Below, one piece after another: positions 1 to 9,840 of a stretch of DNA of 64,000 nt. How positions within the stretch are numbered: position 1 is the stretch's first letter; the number at the start of each line of letters is the position of its first letter. The stretch covers positions 1 through 64,000 of the forward strand of contig JAMZAV010000775.1 of assembly GCA_024449915.1 (NCBI GenBank), given 5' to 3'. The stretch is from Sweltsa coloradensis. Lineage: Eukaryota > Arthropoda > Insecta > Plecoptera > Chloroperlidae. The notes below the pieces were generated by a model, which saw only the letters and a list, made by a program, of their open reading frames with translations, was not told the DNA's origin and did no database searches. The position numbers were made by a program, and so were the translations under genes.

Positions 1-238
1 CATACATACATACAAATAACATACATAAAATACATAAAAATACATCATAAACATCATACATACATACATACTACATACATACATACAACATACATACATA
101 CATACATAATACATACATACATACATACATACTACATACATACATACATATACATACATACATACAATACAATACATACCATACATACATACATACATAC
201 ACACCCCACACACACCCATACACACACACACACACACA

Positions 239-278
<40 letters not shown>

Positions 279-279
279 C

Positions 280-312
<33 letters not shown>
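1..312. repeat. Compound microsatellite (CATA)n / (CA)n / (CGCA)n
   Basis: Tetranucleotide CATA repeats with small interruptions run to about 205. They are followed by CA dinucleotides, a block of CGCA repeats at about 239-280, and more CA to 312. Long open frames across it (for example the Cys/Val-rich one on the minus strand) are by-products of the repeat and are not genes. The same CATA motif recurs at 30168-30260. Confidence 0.97.
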
Positions 313-316
<4 letters not shown>

Positions 317-630
317 ACTGCTATGAATCAATAACTATGTCCTTAAAGCGGGCTTATGCTTAAAAACCTAATATTCATACTACCCAACTCATGGGAGATG
401 AGACGTGATTGGATTTATCCATGCGATCTTTCAGATTTGACAGCTACATTGCAGTCTTCTGTTGGATTTATGTCATGAAAGTCAACAGTCACAACAAATA
501 GCAGTTTCGTAAAGGTTTGTTCTGTGGTCCCGGTAGCTTAATAGGTAAAGCTATGGCACGTTAAGCCGGAGGTTCTGGGTTCGAACCCTAGTCGGGGCAA
601 ACTTTTTCGACAACTGCTATGAATCAATAA
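313..630 (+). mobile_element. tRNA-headed SINE-like unit, copy 1
   Basis: The unit starts and ends with the same ~20-bp motif (CTGCTATGAATCAATAA at 318-334 and 614-630). Near its 3' end is a tRNA-like head: A box TAGCTTAATAGG at 534-545, B box GGTTCGAACCC at 578-588, and an acceptor-like pairing of 527-533 with 592-598. The body carries GTCCTTAAAGCGGGCTTATG just after the first motif. Related units lie at 11653-12625, where they stand in tandem, so the shared end motif is probably the junction of a tandem repeat. The next unit of this array was split here by LINE-A; its continuation is at 9504-9545. Transcription by RNA polymerase III is inferred from the boxes only. Confidence 0.85.
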
Positions 631-1170
631 TGAACCCACGAAGGCACATCCACAAAATCTGAAAATGAAGGCACTACCGCAAGACCTCTACAAATCAGGT
701 CAAAAATACCTACACCGATAAAAACACAAGTGGCAAACACACTTAAGAAAACAACTAAACCACCTACATCCAAATACAGAACACAACAAATAGAACCAAA
801 AATCACAAGAAGTGTATCGAAACAAAACTCTTTTTTATCGACCCAAGAACACCACAAACCCAAAGCAAAATGAACCAAAACCACAAAAATAAAGAAATAA
901 ACCACACAATAAACCATTTAAACACAAAAAGCCATAGGCCTACACTCAAAATAATCCTCCAAAACATTCAATGTGTAAGAAACAAAATACAACTTTTAGA
1001 AATATTCCTCCAAAATGAATACCCGCCCAAAATAACGAAATTGACATTCTTAACATCTCGGAACACTGGCAAAATGAAGAAAATCTCAAATCATTACACA
1101 TTACAAACTACACTTTAGCCTCATACTACTGCCGTAAATCACACGTACATGGAGGAACAGCAATATACGT
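631..1170 (+). pseudogene. LINE-A: 5' part, end of ORF1(?) and start of APE endonuclease
   Basis: The stretch 631-869 has short open frames and may be the tail of ORF1; I cannot confirm that. From the ATG at 870 the frame reads into the typical start of an APE endonuclease: the pattern LKIILQNIQCVRNKI (from about 943) followed by a hydrophobic segment. A frameshift near 1045 separates this from the continuation in another frame, NYTLASYYCRKSHVHGG, which is the next conserved APE block. The frame is then cut at 1170 by a family A MITE. The APE domain would nick target DNA during insertion. It is non-functional here because of the frameshift and insertions. Confidence 0.75.
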
Positions 1171-1813
1171 AAACTAGGAAAACGCTTAAGTCCCGCCGCG
1201 TTGATGGATGAGCGTAATTTTTTTTAAAACGAAAAAAGCGTAAAATTGCGATATTTTTACTAGATAATTTTTCGATTACGCTCAAATTTCACACGAATAT
1301 ATTAATTCATAAAATAATGTTCTGTGAAAAAATCATTACAATCGGATAAAGCATGTAGGTTTTATTCGTCGAAGAAATGTTAAAAATTGAAAAAAATTGT
1401 AAAATTGCGATTATCATGAGAAATAATTTTTCGATTGCGCTCAAATTTCACACGAATATATTAATTCATTAAATTAAGGTTCAGTGAAAAAATCATTACA
1501 ATCGAATAAAGCATGTAGATGTAATAAGTCGAAGAATTTTTTTAAAAATAAAAAAAAATCGTAAAACTGCGATTTTCATGAGAAATAATTTTTCGATCAA
1601 TTTTTCCCCCCGTGCAGTTCTTCGTTCAGAGATTTCATAGACCTCCATAAAATTTCATCGCAATTTGAATATTGGTTTAGCCGGAATCGTGTTCACAGAC
1701 ACACAAAAATACAAAAAAAGAAAGAAAAAAAAAAACATTCCGGATTTTTTTCTCCAGTGTAGTGAAATGGAATCTTCGCTTCACTCGCTACGCTCCCTAC
1801 GCTCATCCAATAA
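1171..1813 (+). mobile_element. Family A foldback MITE, copy A1 (left half only)
   Basis: It begins AAACTAGGAAAACGCTTAAG, as the copy at 17704 does. It contains about three ~165-bp monomers (starting near 1232, 1399 and 1561), each with a stretch like ATTGCGAT, CGATTGCGCTCAAATTTCAC and AAAAAATCATTACAATCG. It ends at the motif CTACGCTCATCCAA, inverted relative to GGATGAGCGTAA near 1207. A direct repeat TAAACTA at 1170-1176 and 1814-1820 flanks it and may be the target duplication. However AAACTAGG is also present at the ends of other copies, so this is ambiguous. It interrupts the LINE-A APE frame. Confidence 0.8.
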
Positions 1814-1814
1814 T

Positions 1815-3033
1815 AAACTAAACACTACTATAGTTGAACGATCAGAAAAAGTATCTAAATCAATAGAAATACACCTTGAATGTGCAGCCATAGAACTAAA
1901 AGTAAAAACAAAAGCAAAACGTAATCATAAATACACACAAGAAAATCTCCCTATAGAAAACCTTACAATAATAACAACAAAAGGTGACAGTAAAACATTT
2001 TTTCAACAATTAGAAATAATACTTAACCAACTCATTCAAGAAAACAAAAAAATAATATTACTAGGTGAACCCTACAAACAAAACCGAAGAAAAACTAAAT
2101 AAAGAGCTACAAAATCTACTCGCAACATTTGACCTAGACACAACAATACATCAACCAACAAGACATGATCAATACCACAATAAATACTCATCAATAGACA
2201 AAATCATCACAAACATAACACAATCCTACTCGTCAACCATTGTGGAAAGTCAGCTGTCCGATCACAATGCACAACAAATCACAATAGAACAAGACACCCA
2301 AACTCCCCAAACAGAGATAAAGTTAATTAGAAAATATACACAGCAAAGAAGGGAAGCTTTTAGACAAGAACTAGGAAACACAAAATGGGACACAATAACT
2401 CAAACATCTTGCCCAAATGAAGCTTACAACAAACTGGAAAATATTTTGAAAACGGCCTTCACTTCACACTTCCCAGAAACTAGCATAAAAGTAAAGAATC
2501 TGCACAAAAACCCTAGATGGATAACAAAAGGAATTATAACAAGCGCTAACAACCTCAAATCGATATATTCACTAGCACGCCACTATTCACACTCAGACTT
2601 TATAACTAGCTATCACAAAATATACAAACGCATATATAAAAAAACCATTGAAGCAGCAAAAAGACTGGACACTGAACAAAGAATCACATCTAGCAAAAAC
2701 AAATCAAAAGCAACTTGGAACATAATTAAAGAAAACACAAATAAAATATAAAAGATTAAAAAGGAAAACATAGAACTAGAAATCGACAACAAAATAGAAA
2801 CAAACGGAAACGTTATATCAAACACGTTCAACAAATTCTTTTCCCAAACAGCAACACGACTCCAAGACAACAGCAACAAAACAAACGACATGACATACAA
2901 AGACTATCTAAATAAGACTAAATCACCACAAACCTCAATCGTCATATATCAAACAGATGAAAATGAAATAATAGAAACAACGAGGCTGCTAAAGAGCAAA
3001 ACCTCAACTGGGATAGATCTTGTACCAATTAGT
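1815..3033 (+). pseudogene. LINE-A: APE C-terminus, linker and RT start
   Basis: From about 1830 the frame resumes in the APE domain (HLECAAIELKV at about 1874-1906). A frameshift lies near 2065, where the expected GDFN-type motif is damaged. A 228-codon open frame at 2065-2751 follows. It holds the end of APE (HQPTRH, SSIDKIITNI, then QLSDHNAQ at about 2250-2273) and a charged linker (NPRWITKGI at about 2510-2536). Past a stop at 2749, coding similarity continues to the first RT block, LKSKTSTGIDLVPISL (about 2991-3037). There the TTAA palindrome is inserted. Residue patterns match family memory, not a database search. Confidence 0.8.
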
Positions 3034-3664
3034 TTAAGGGGAATCCTTAGACCCAAATATGATTTCTAAATAATGCAGTAAAGACGTCTGAAAAGTAAGT
3101 AGAATGTAAGAGGGGCTTAATAAAAGAGCGGATAATTTTTTTGAAATTTTTTTGACGGGACATAACCTCAGAATCAACAATTGTATTCAAATTACTGGAA
3201 TCAGTTGCTCAAGTTCAAAATTGAATTTTTAGCAGCGGTTTTTTGTATATTATTTCTACACTCCTTTATCTACAACCTAAATATAAGTATTATTGGTTTT
3301 ATATGGTTTCTGGCGTTGCACGATTTTTTCCGTTAAACGGTACAAAATTTGAAATTGTACCGGCAGGCGAAAAAAATTGTGCAACGCAACAAACCATATA
3401 AATCCAAAAATCCTTTTATTTAGGTTGTAGATAAAGGAGTGTAGAAATAATATACAAAAAACCGCTGCTAAAAATTCAATTTTTAGCTTGAGCAACTGAT
3501 TCCAGTAATTTGAATACAATTAATGATTCTGAGGTTATGTCCAGTCAAAAAATTTCAAAAAAATAATCCGCTCATTTATTAGTCCCCTCTTACATTCTAC
3601 TTACTTTCAGACGTCTTACTGCATTCTTAAGAAATCATATTTGGGTCCTAGGGATTCCCCTTAA
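3034..3664. mobile_element. TTAA-flanked near-palindromic element P1
   Basis: The element (3038-3660, 623 bp) is almost one long inverted repeat: arms of about 300 bp meet at a centre near 3349 (GGTACAAAATTTGAAATTGTACC region). The outer termini are GGGGAATCC and GGATTCCCC, flanked by TTAA at 3034-3037 and 3661-3664. It has no coding potential. It interrupts the LINE-A RT frame, which resumes directly after it, so it was inserted after LINE-A. A TTAA target is typical of piggyBac-type transposition, which makes a piggyBac-mobilised MITE the first guess. The termini lack the usual CCY start, so this is not settled. Confidence 0.88.
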
Positions 3665-3814
3665 TACAAGATGTATATATGAATTAGCCCCTCCACTAAC
3701 AAATTTTCCACCTGTTGTTTAGATGAGGGACCTTCCCTGATACATTAAAAATTGCAAAAATCATCCCCATACCTTAAAAAAGGACATAAATTGAAACAAT
3801 AATAGACCGAGAGC
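3665..3814 (+). pseudogene. LINE-A: RT fragment between two insertions
   Basis: This 150-bp piece reads (with shifts) as the RT segment APPLTN...FP.TLK.AKIIP..KKG, which normally follows the block cut at 3034. It ends where the 4-kb foldback F1 begins. The next expected residues (NYRSIALLPAISK) appear at 7815, right after F1. The piece therefore bridges P1 and F1 and proves that both landed in the same LINE copy. Confidence 0.75.
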
Positions 3815-3929
3815 CCGTGACAGTTTCTATTGCCCCATAAGGTACATTGTTGTGCCATTGAATAGAAGGCGGAAATTCATTGCATTTTATTTCAAAATGC
3901 GGTCTTACGTGTCACGTGGGGGCGTTTAC

Positions 3930-4720
3930 CACCGTCAGACGCCCCCAAAGTGGGCCCCAAAAGGGTCAAATCTACCCCATACACGATTAAACATACACAC
4001 ATTTATAAAGAAGTTAGCCCAAAACGAATATCACTCGTCAGTACGGCTGCGTTGTGCCGTTGACTCGTCGACGCCCCCAAAAGTGGGCCCCAAAAAAGTC
4101 AACTCTACCCTCATAAGGTATACAAGCTTCAAACATACGTCATTTTATGTGAAATTACAGAAAACAATATCCACCGTCAGACGGGCTGCGTTGGCGCGTT
4201 GACCCCACAGACGCCCCAATAAGTGGCCCCCCCCAAAAAAAAGTCAAGATCTGCCCGTCAATAGGTATACATGAATTGTCAAACATTACGTCAGGGTTAT
4301 AAAAAAAAAGTTACCAGAAAAACGATATTCTCTCAGACGAGCTTGCGTTGGGGCTTTGGGGGGGGGGGGACCCGTTTAGTAACCCCCGAAGTGGCCCTGA
4401 ATGGTCAATCTGCCCCCGTAGGATATACATAATTCAAACTTACTCATTTTACAGAAGCCAGTTACCAGAAAGCAAAATATCCCTCGCAGACCACTGGCTG
4501 CGTTGGGCTTTGCCCCATGGAACGCCCCCGAAGTGGGCCCAAAAAAGGTCAAATCTGCCCTCATAGGTATGCATAATTCAAACTACGTCATTTGTTATTA
4601 GAGTCATTACCAAAATCACTCGTCAGCTGGGTTGCGTCTTGCGTTTGGGGCTTTGACCCGTTAGTAACCTCCAAGTTGTCCCACAAAGATGTCAATTCTG
4701 CCCACTGTTTGCACCTCGGG
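3930..4720. repeat. F1 left arm, ~140-bp tandem repeats (about 6)
   Basis: Each unit contains a CGCCCCCAAAGTGGGCCCC-like stretch (starts near 3940, 4070, 4211, 4379, 4521 and 4666), then TCAAATCTGCCCTCATAGG, then a TTCAAACATACGTCA-like stretch, and ends with CGTCAGACGGGCTGCGTTG. Units are imperfect, with many small indels. Weak open frames here and in the other arm are not genes. Confidence 0.85.
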
Positions 4721-6480
4721 CCAACGTTTTTTACATAGTTAAATGCCCTTTAAAAACACGCTTGAATCGTCAAATCCCAGCTACTTTTCACATACATGAA
4801 TGTACCGCTTTTTGACCTTTATTTTCGATCCAAATCTGCGATTTTTTTGGGAGGCTGTTCAGAAAGGATGAGCGTGTGTCGCTTCAAAGCACATTTTGAG
4901 ATTTAATAATTATCTCTCTACACAAAATTGGGTATTTAGGCTACTACAAATTACAGTGGTCGGTGTCATATTTACGGTCATAATAAGAAAAGTGAAGCAA
5001 TAATTTGGAAAATGTGCCTTGATACCCCCATATTACACTTCTTCTTAACATTTTTGGTGGCAAAGCACACCGATAGGCCACCGATAACTTCCAAGTGATC
5101 AGAGTCCAGACTTCACCTCTGCGCTCTGCGGCAAAGCTGGTTTTATCTCGAGCTTAGCCACATTCCTTAAAGGTATATATGATTGAAACATACTGCTTCT
5201 ATAGTAAAGTGCTATGAAAAAGAATATACTCCTCATTCTTTCATCATTTCTGGTATTTTTGTAGTTCTATATTGATATAACTCATATATATATATATGGT
5301 CCACATATAATAATATATTAAACCTGGTTTTTATGTAGCGACAATGTACGCGGTTAATTGGATTTCCATATACGAATTTAAAAAAAAAAGGCCATTATGT
5401 GTATATAGAGATGTTAATAAGACCAAGGATGGTTCCTCTATGATCTGTGCCTCTTCGTTCACTTGATGAGATTATGGATATGCTATTTGTAGAAGTAGAT
5501 GATTTCGTAGGATATGATTACGCAGATGTTGTCGGAAGCAGCGTACAGTGATGGCAGAATGTGATAACAGTTTTATTTTTTCACATTTATTTATTCTAAT
5601 CCTCATTGTCTTTAATGAAAAGTATTTGCATGTTTCAACAGCCATGTAAGATTATTAGTATGTTATGATATGATGATGATTACTATAAAAATTTTAATAG
5701 CGTATACAGCGTACGTGGATCACGAATTCTGGTAAAAGTTTTATATTTGGAAGTTAATTATACCAAACCAATTTTATATATTCTAATCAATTGTTTGTAA
5801 CTTATAAACACGATTTCATGATTTAACACATTAAATTTCTTACTTGATGCTTTATGATGGTTACTTCTAAGAGATTACTATGAAAAAGTTCACAATATGT
5901 GATAACGAATGTATGGAAGTTTTTTATGTTGGAGTTAATTTGAAATACTAATTTATATATACTAATCCTCAATTGTTTGAACTGTCTAAAAAACTATTTG
6001 CAGTTATTCAAACATATTAAAAGATTACTATTATTGATTAATAGGTTATCATATGATGATAATTGCTTACGTAATTATATTACTATGCTCTATTACTTAT
6101 TTGATAAAAGTAAATGTTGTCATGATTACTCTTGTATCGTTATACAATATGCCGAGTTTAAGCTAATCTGATGATTTAAAAGTCAGAAACCGTATATTAG
6201 CCTTTACAATGTGTAAATTAACACAGTCTTCATTGGTAAAATATTACAAAACACTCTTTACAGGCAGTTTACACCCTAATACTATCCACCATCATTATTT
6301 ATAATTACCATAAGACGAAGTTACACGTCTTCCTGATTTTTCATCGATCTAGACAGTCCAAAAAAATAAAAAATTGGTAGTTGCAGGCTCAGTGACCCAA
6401 ATAGGCATACACATCATGACTACATATTATCGCACAAATCCGCTTAATTATCCAGAATAAATTCGTAGTATTCGAGACAA
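4721..6480. other. F1 interior spacer, with ~185-bp tandem repeat at 5520-6069
   Basis: No credible gene is present. At 5520-6069 three units of about 173-190 bp lie head to tail (about 5520-5692, 5693-5879, 5880-6069). Each has TTTTATAT.TTCTAATC-like and CAATTGTTTG stretches in its middle and ends with a GATGATGATTAC-like motif. A fourth partial unit may follow to 6180. The rest is AT-rich DNA without recognised features. Confidence 0.65.
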
Positions 6481-6489
6481 ACCATGTTA

Positions 6490-7725
6490 GGAAATTTTTT
6501 TGGGGAAAATAGGCAGGTCAGGGCCCAACACAAGCCAGTCCTGACGAGTGATATTTTTTTCCGGAGGTAAATTTTTCTATAAAATACCGTATTTTTCAAT
6601 CATGTTTATTTATGGTGGCAGATAAATCATTTTTAGGGCCCAATTCGGGGCCCTCTGTCGGGTCAGCCGCAACCAGATCGTGCTGACGACTAATATTATC
6701 CTCCTGGTACTTTAACTTTAGAGTGACGTATGTTTGAATCATGAATACCGTTATTGAGGACAAGATTTGACCTTTTTTTGGCCCACTCGGGGGCGTTTTG
6801 AACGGGTCGAGAGCCGCAACGCAGCCGTGTGACGAGTGATATTCGTTTTCTGGTAACTGGCTCTATAAAACGAACGTATGTTTGAATATTATAATCCTAC
6901 GGGGGCAGATTTTTGACCATTTTGGGGGCCCACTTTGGGGTTACTTAACGAGTCAAAGCCCCAACGCAGCTCGTCGCGAGGTGCTAGTTAATAATTTCGT
7001 TTTCCTGGTAACTTTTTTTTATAACATGACGTATGTTTTGACTCATGAATACCTTATGAGGGCAGATTTACCTTTTTTTTTTTTTGCGCCCACCTTTCGG
7101 GGCCGTTTGACGGGTCAAGCCCCAACGCAGCCCTCTGATGAGTGATCATTCGTTTTCTGGTAACGGCTCTGGAAAATGAAGTAAGTTGAATTATGTAGAT
7201 CTACGGGGGCAGATTTTGACCATTTTTGGGGGCCCACTTTGGGGGTTACTTTACGGTCAAAGGCCCAACGCGCTCGTCTGACGAGTAATATTCGTTTTCC
7301 CTGGTTAACTTTGTTTATACATGACGTATGTTTGAATCAATGTTACATTGAGGGCAGATTAGACTTTTTTTGGGGGGGGACCTTGGGCTTCTGTTGGGTA
7401 AACGGCCGCGCAGCCCTTCTGACGAGTGACATTCGTTTTTCCTGGTAATTTTCACTATAAAATTACGTATGTTTGAATCACTTATATATCTTATGAGGGC
7501 AGAGTTGACTTTTTTTGGGGCCCACTTTTGGGGGCGTCTGACGGGTCAACGGCCCACGCAGCCCGTCTGACGAGTGATATTCTTTTTTGGGCTAATTTAC
7601 TTTTATAAATTTTTGTATGTTTTTAATCGTGTAATACTTAAGGGGCAGATTTGACCCTTTTTGGGCCTACTTTGGGCGTCTGACGGGTAACGCCCCCACG
7701 TTGACTCGTAAGACGCGCATTTTTG
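6490..7725. repeat. F1 right arm, ~140-bp tandem repeats (about 9)
   Basis: These are inverted copies of the left-arm monomer. Each has GCAGATTTGACCTTTTTTGG, a GGGCCCACTTTGGGG-like stretch, GACGGGTCAA, CGCAGCCCGTCTGACGAGTG, ATATTCGTTTTCTGGTAAC and GACGTATGTTTGAATCA. They recur at about 6510, 6640, 6780, 6920, 7090, 7230, 7370, 7510 and 7650. The unequal copy number of the two arms (about 6 against 9) suggests unequal crossing-over or slippage within arms. Confidence 0.85.
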
Positions 7726-7811
7726 AAAATGACATGAATTTCCGCTTCTATTCCAATGGTCAAAACATATGTACCTTATGAGGTAATAGAAACTGTCACT
7801 GGCTCTCCGTC

Positions 7812-9180
7812 TATAACTACAGATCAATCGCACTCCTACCAGCAATATCCAAAATAGTATTTGAAAAAATCCTAGCAATTAAAATTACAAACTTTCTAGA
7901 AAAACACAGCATTTTATCTACCAAACAAAACGGATTCAGGAAGGGAAAAAATACCATAGACCCAATCGAAAAATTCGTAAATGTAATTAGTAACTCCCTG
8001 GACCAAGGCTATATCCCCTCATTGGTATTTTTCTGTGACCTGTCAAGGCTTTTGACATGGGTAAATCCCGGAAATCCTTCTTGCAGTTACATCTTATGGG
8101 CTCCAAGGGAAACCCACAATACTTAATCATCTGCAACCGTCAACAATCACAGAAATGACCATGCAAAACTCAATAACACGACCAAATAAATTCTCACTTG
8201 CAATCCTCAGAACATGAGTGCCTCAGTCTCATTTTTAGGACCACTCCCTATTTATTATCTACATAAACGACTTGCCAAACATCATAGAGTTAATTGAAAT
8301 ATTTGCTGATTGACACAAGCATCCTCTCCACAGAACAAAAATCCTTTCACTTATAAGAATCAGCAGAACTAGAATTGGAAAAAAGCTACAAGTGGCTCGT
8401 AGCAACAATTAATATTTAAACGAAACAAAACTCTTTTATTCACTTTAACACTCGACGCAGAAAAGGGAAAGCAATTCGCGGAACAAGAGTGTGTGTGATG
8501 AATTACAAACAAACACACTAACTCAAGATACAAAATCAAAATCACACAATTTCTAGACTTATAATAGACAAAAATCTGACATGGAATCCCACATTGAAAA
8601 CCTTGCAAGAAACTCAAACTCTCCTGGCATGGCTTCGCAATCAGACGGATAGAAATATATCGACATAAAAAAAAACAGCAAATCGTCTACACTCATACTT
8701 CAATCGCACTCGTAATTTATGGATAACACTATGGGAGACCTCACTGCTCAGCTAAACGATCTTCAAATTCAAAAAGAGCAGTCAGAGCAAAAGTAAGGCA
8801 AACCCAAAACATCGTTGCAAAACCCATTTCACACAACTAAAGATATTCTCCCTCTACAGTTTGTTTATATATGAAGCCAGCACTCTCCATTATGAAAGTA
8901 TACACCATTCAACGCGAAGCCAGACCGACCAACACAATGACTCGACACAACACCGAACTTGAACAAAACCATTTCCAAACGAAAGGGCAATTAAATTCAG
9001 AATACATAAAAATCAATTTATAATAACTTCCAAAATGATCACAATGGCATCAATTCTTCAACTTTAAAAAAAAAACTTGCAGATTTCCTAAATAGAACAG
9101 TTTTACTGCTAGACGATTCTTACATAAATGAGGCACGGTACCGGTAACCTAGAAACACTACTCTTTAGATTTAGTATTAG
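7812..9180 (+). pseudogene. LINE-A: reverse transcriptase core and C-terminus
   Basis: Immediately after F1 the RT frame resumes with NYRSIALLPAISKIVFEKIL, then NGFRKGKNT (about 7928-7954), then a degraded PQGS.LGP block near 8230 and YINDLP at about 8259-8276. The catalytic FADD box is broken: TTT GCT GAT at 8302-8310 is followed by an extra T, which shifts the frame. Downstream, broken frames give the LINE C-terminal region (for example IFSLYSLFIYEA at about 8839-8874). Many stops and shifts show it is dead. The product would have been the RT that copies the element's RNA into DNA at the target site. Confidence 0.82.
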
Positions 9181-9503
9181 CAAATATTGCGTTACTAAAT
9201 AATTATTCAAAGTATATATATAGTCTACAATTAGATTAGATATATCCAATATTCATTTACTTATTCCTTATTTAACATATATTATACCTATGTCTTAAAT
9301 ATACTAGCAAAACTAGGGCTAGGCCATAGAAATTAAGGCCAAAAAATATGTACATAACCTCTAGAAATTTAATTGACATAAATATTTTTATGTAATGTTT
9401 AGGCCAAACCCAAGTCTGGCCACAAAAACGGTAATACATTATAAAATTATTGTCATCAAAATGTAAAAATTGAACCCAAATAAATATTCTATTCTATTCT
9501 TTT
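9181..9503 (+). other. LINE-A 3' untranslated region and tail
   Basis: AT-rich sequence without frames, ending in AAATAAATATTCTATTCTATTCT and then T's. The short ATTCT repeat tail at 9488-9500 resembles the microsatellite-like 3' ends of CR1-group LINEs. It abuts the resumed SINE sequence at 9504. Confidence 0.7.
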
Positions 9504-9545
9504 TGTCCTTAAAGCGGGCTTATGCTTAAAAACCTAGTATTCATT
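9504..9545 (+). mobile_element. SINE-unit fragment, right side of the LINE-A insertion
   Basis: TGTCCTTAAAGCGGGCTTAT and the following TTAAAAACCTAGTATTCA match the start of the SINE unit seen at 345-380 and 12380-12420. It is the continuation of the unit interrupted after 630. It ends in ATT repeats (9538-9565). Confidence 0.85.
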
Positions 9546-9552
9546 ATTATTA

Positions 9553-9840
9553 TTATTATTATTTTATTGGATGTATTTTCATACAAACTGTCGGTCAAAA
9601 CGAGAAGAGCTAACATGTTTGTACGGACTTACATCAAGTACTTTCCATGTGTAATCTATATCATACCTATCCTACATTATTACGTTTGTCTTAACTCCAA
9701 CTAAATAAGTCATTTATAATAAGTTTGGTAGTTGATGTTTTCTTTCTGCTGTGTATTATTAATTATTATTTTATTAATTATTATTATTATTATTATTATA
9801 TTATAATTATCATTATTTATTATTATTAATTATTATATGT
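9553..9840 (-). mobile_element. R2/R4-like LINE 3' end, truncated copy, and ATT microsatellite
   Basis: 9560-9755 is a second copy of the sequence at 9845-10030: both share TTTCATACAAACT.GGTCAAAA, AGCTAACATGT, ACGGACTTACRTCA and GATGTTTTCTTCTGCTG stretches. In both cases an ATT microsatellite sits on the left, which on the minus strand is a TAA-repeat tail. It therefore looks like the 3' end of the minus-strand LINE next door, severely 5'-truncated. ATT repeats at about 9758-9838 separate the two copies. Confidence 0.7.

Larger units (their letters stand above)
3815..7811. mobile_element. F1: 4-kb foldback element with tandem-repeat arms
   Basis: The outer termini are inverted copies of each other over ~75 bp. 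The left one starts GACCGAGAGCCCGTGACAG and the right one ends CTGTCACTGGCTCTCCGTC. Inside, each arm is a series of ~140-bp direct repeats, about six on the left and about nine on the right in inverted orientation. The middle (about 4720-6480) is AT-rich, lacks a protein gene, and includes a ~185-bp tandem repeat. The architecture is like Drosophila FB/Galileo or sea urchin TU foldback elements. No transposase is visible, so it is probably non-autonomous. No clear target-site duplication was found. It splits the LINE-A RT frame. Confidence 0.85.
631..9503 (+). mobile_element. LINE-A: APE-type non-LTR retrotransposon, nested and dead
   Basis: About 3.6 kb of LINE sequence is spread over 8.9 kb because three other elements inserted into it (1171-1813, 3034-3664, 3815-7811). 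Reading across the insertions gives, in order, an endonuclease (APE) domain, a linker, a reverse transcriptase (RT) and a C-terminal region, then a 3' end with ATTCT repeats. The element sits inside a SINE unit, which fixes its outer limits: the left flank ends in GAATCAATAA and the right flank resumes at GTCCTTAAAGCGGG. It looks like the Jockey/CR1 assemblage of LINEs; the exact clade is not decided here. Confidence 0.85.

Noticed and set aside
71..331. Cys/Val/Met-rich open frames on the minus strand
   Set aside because: They are translations of the CATA/CA microsatellite in several frames and have no gene structure.
527..600. Functional tRNA gene at the SINE head
   Set aside because: It sits in a repeated unit with degenerate copies elsewhere and a poor anticodon stem; a SINE head explains it better.
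3852..7448. Several open frames in the F1 arms
   Set aside because: They recur with each ~140-bp tandem unit and are interrupted differently; the repeats are non-coding.
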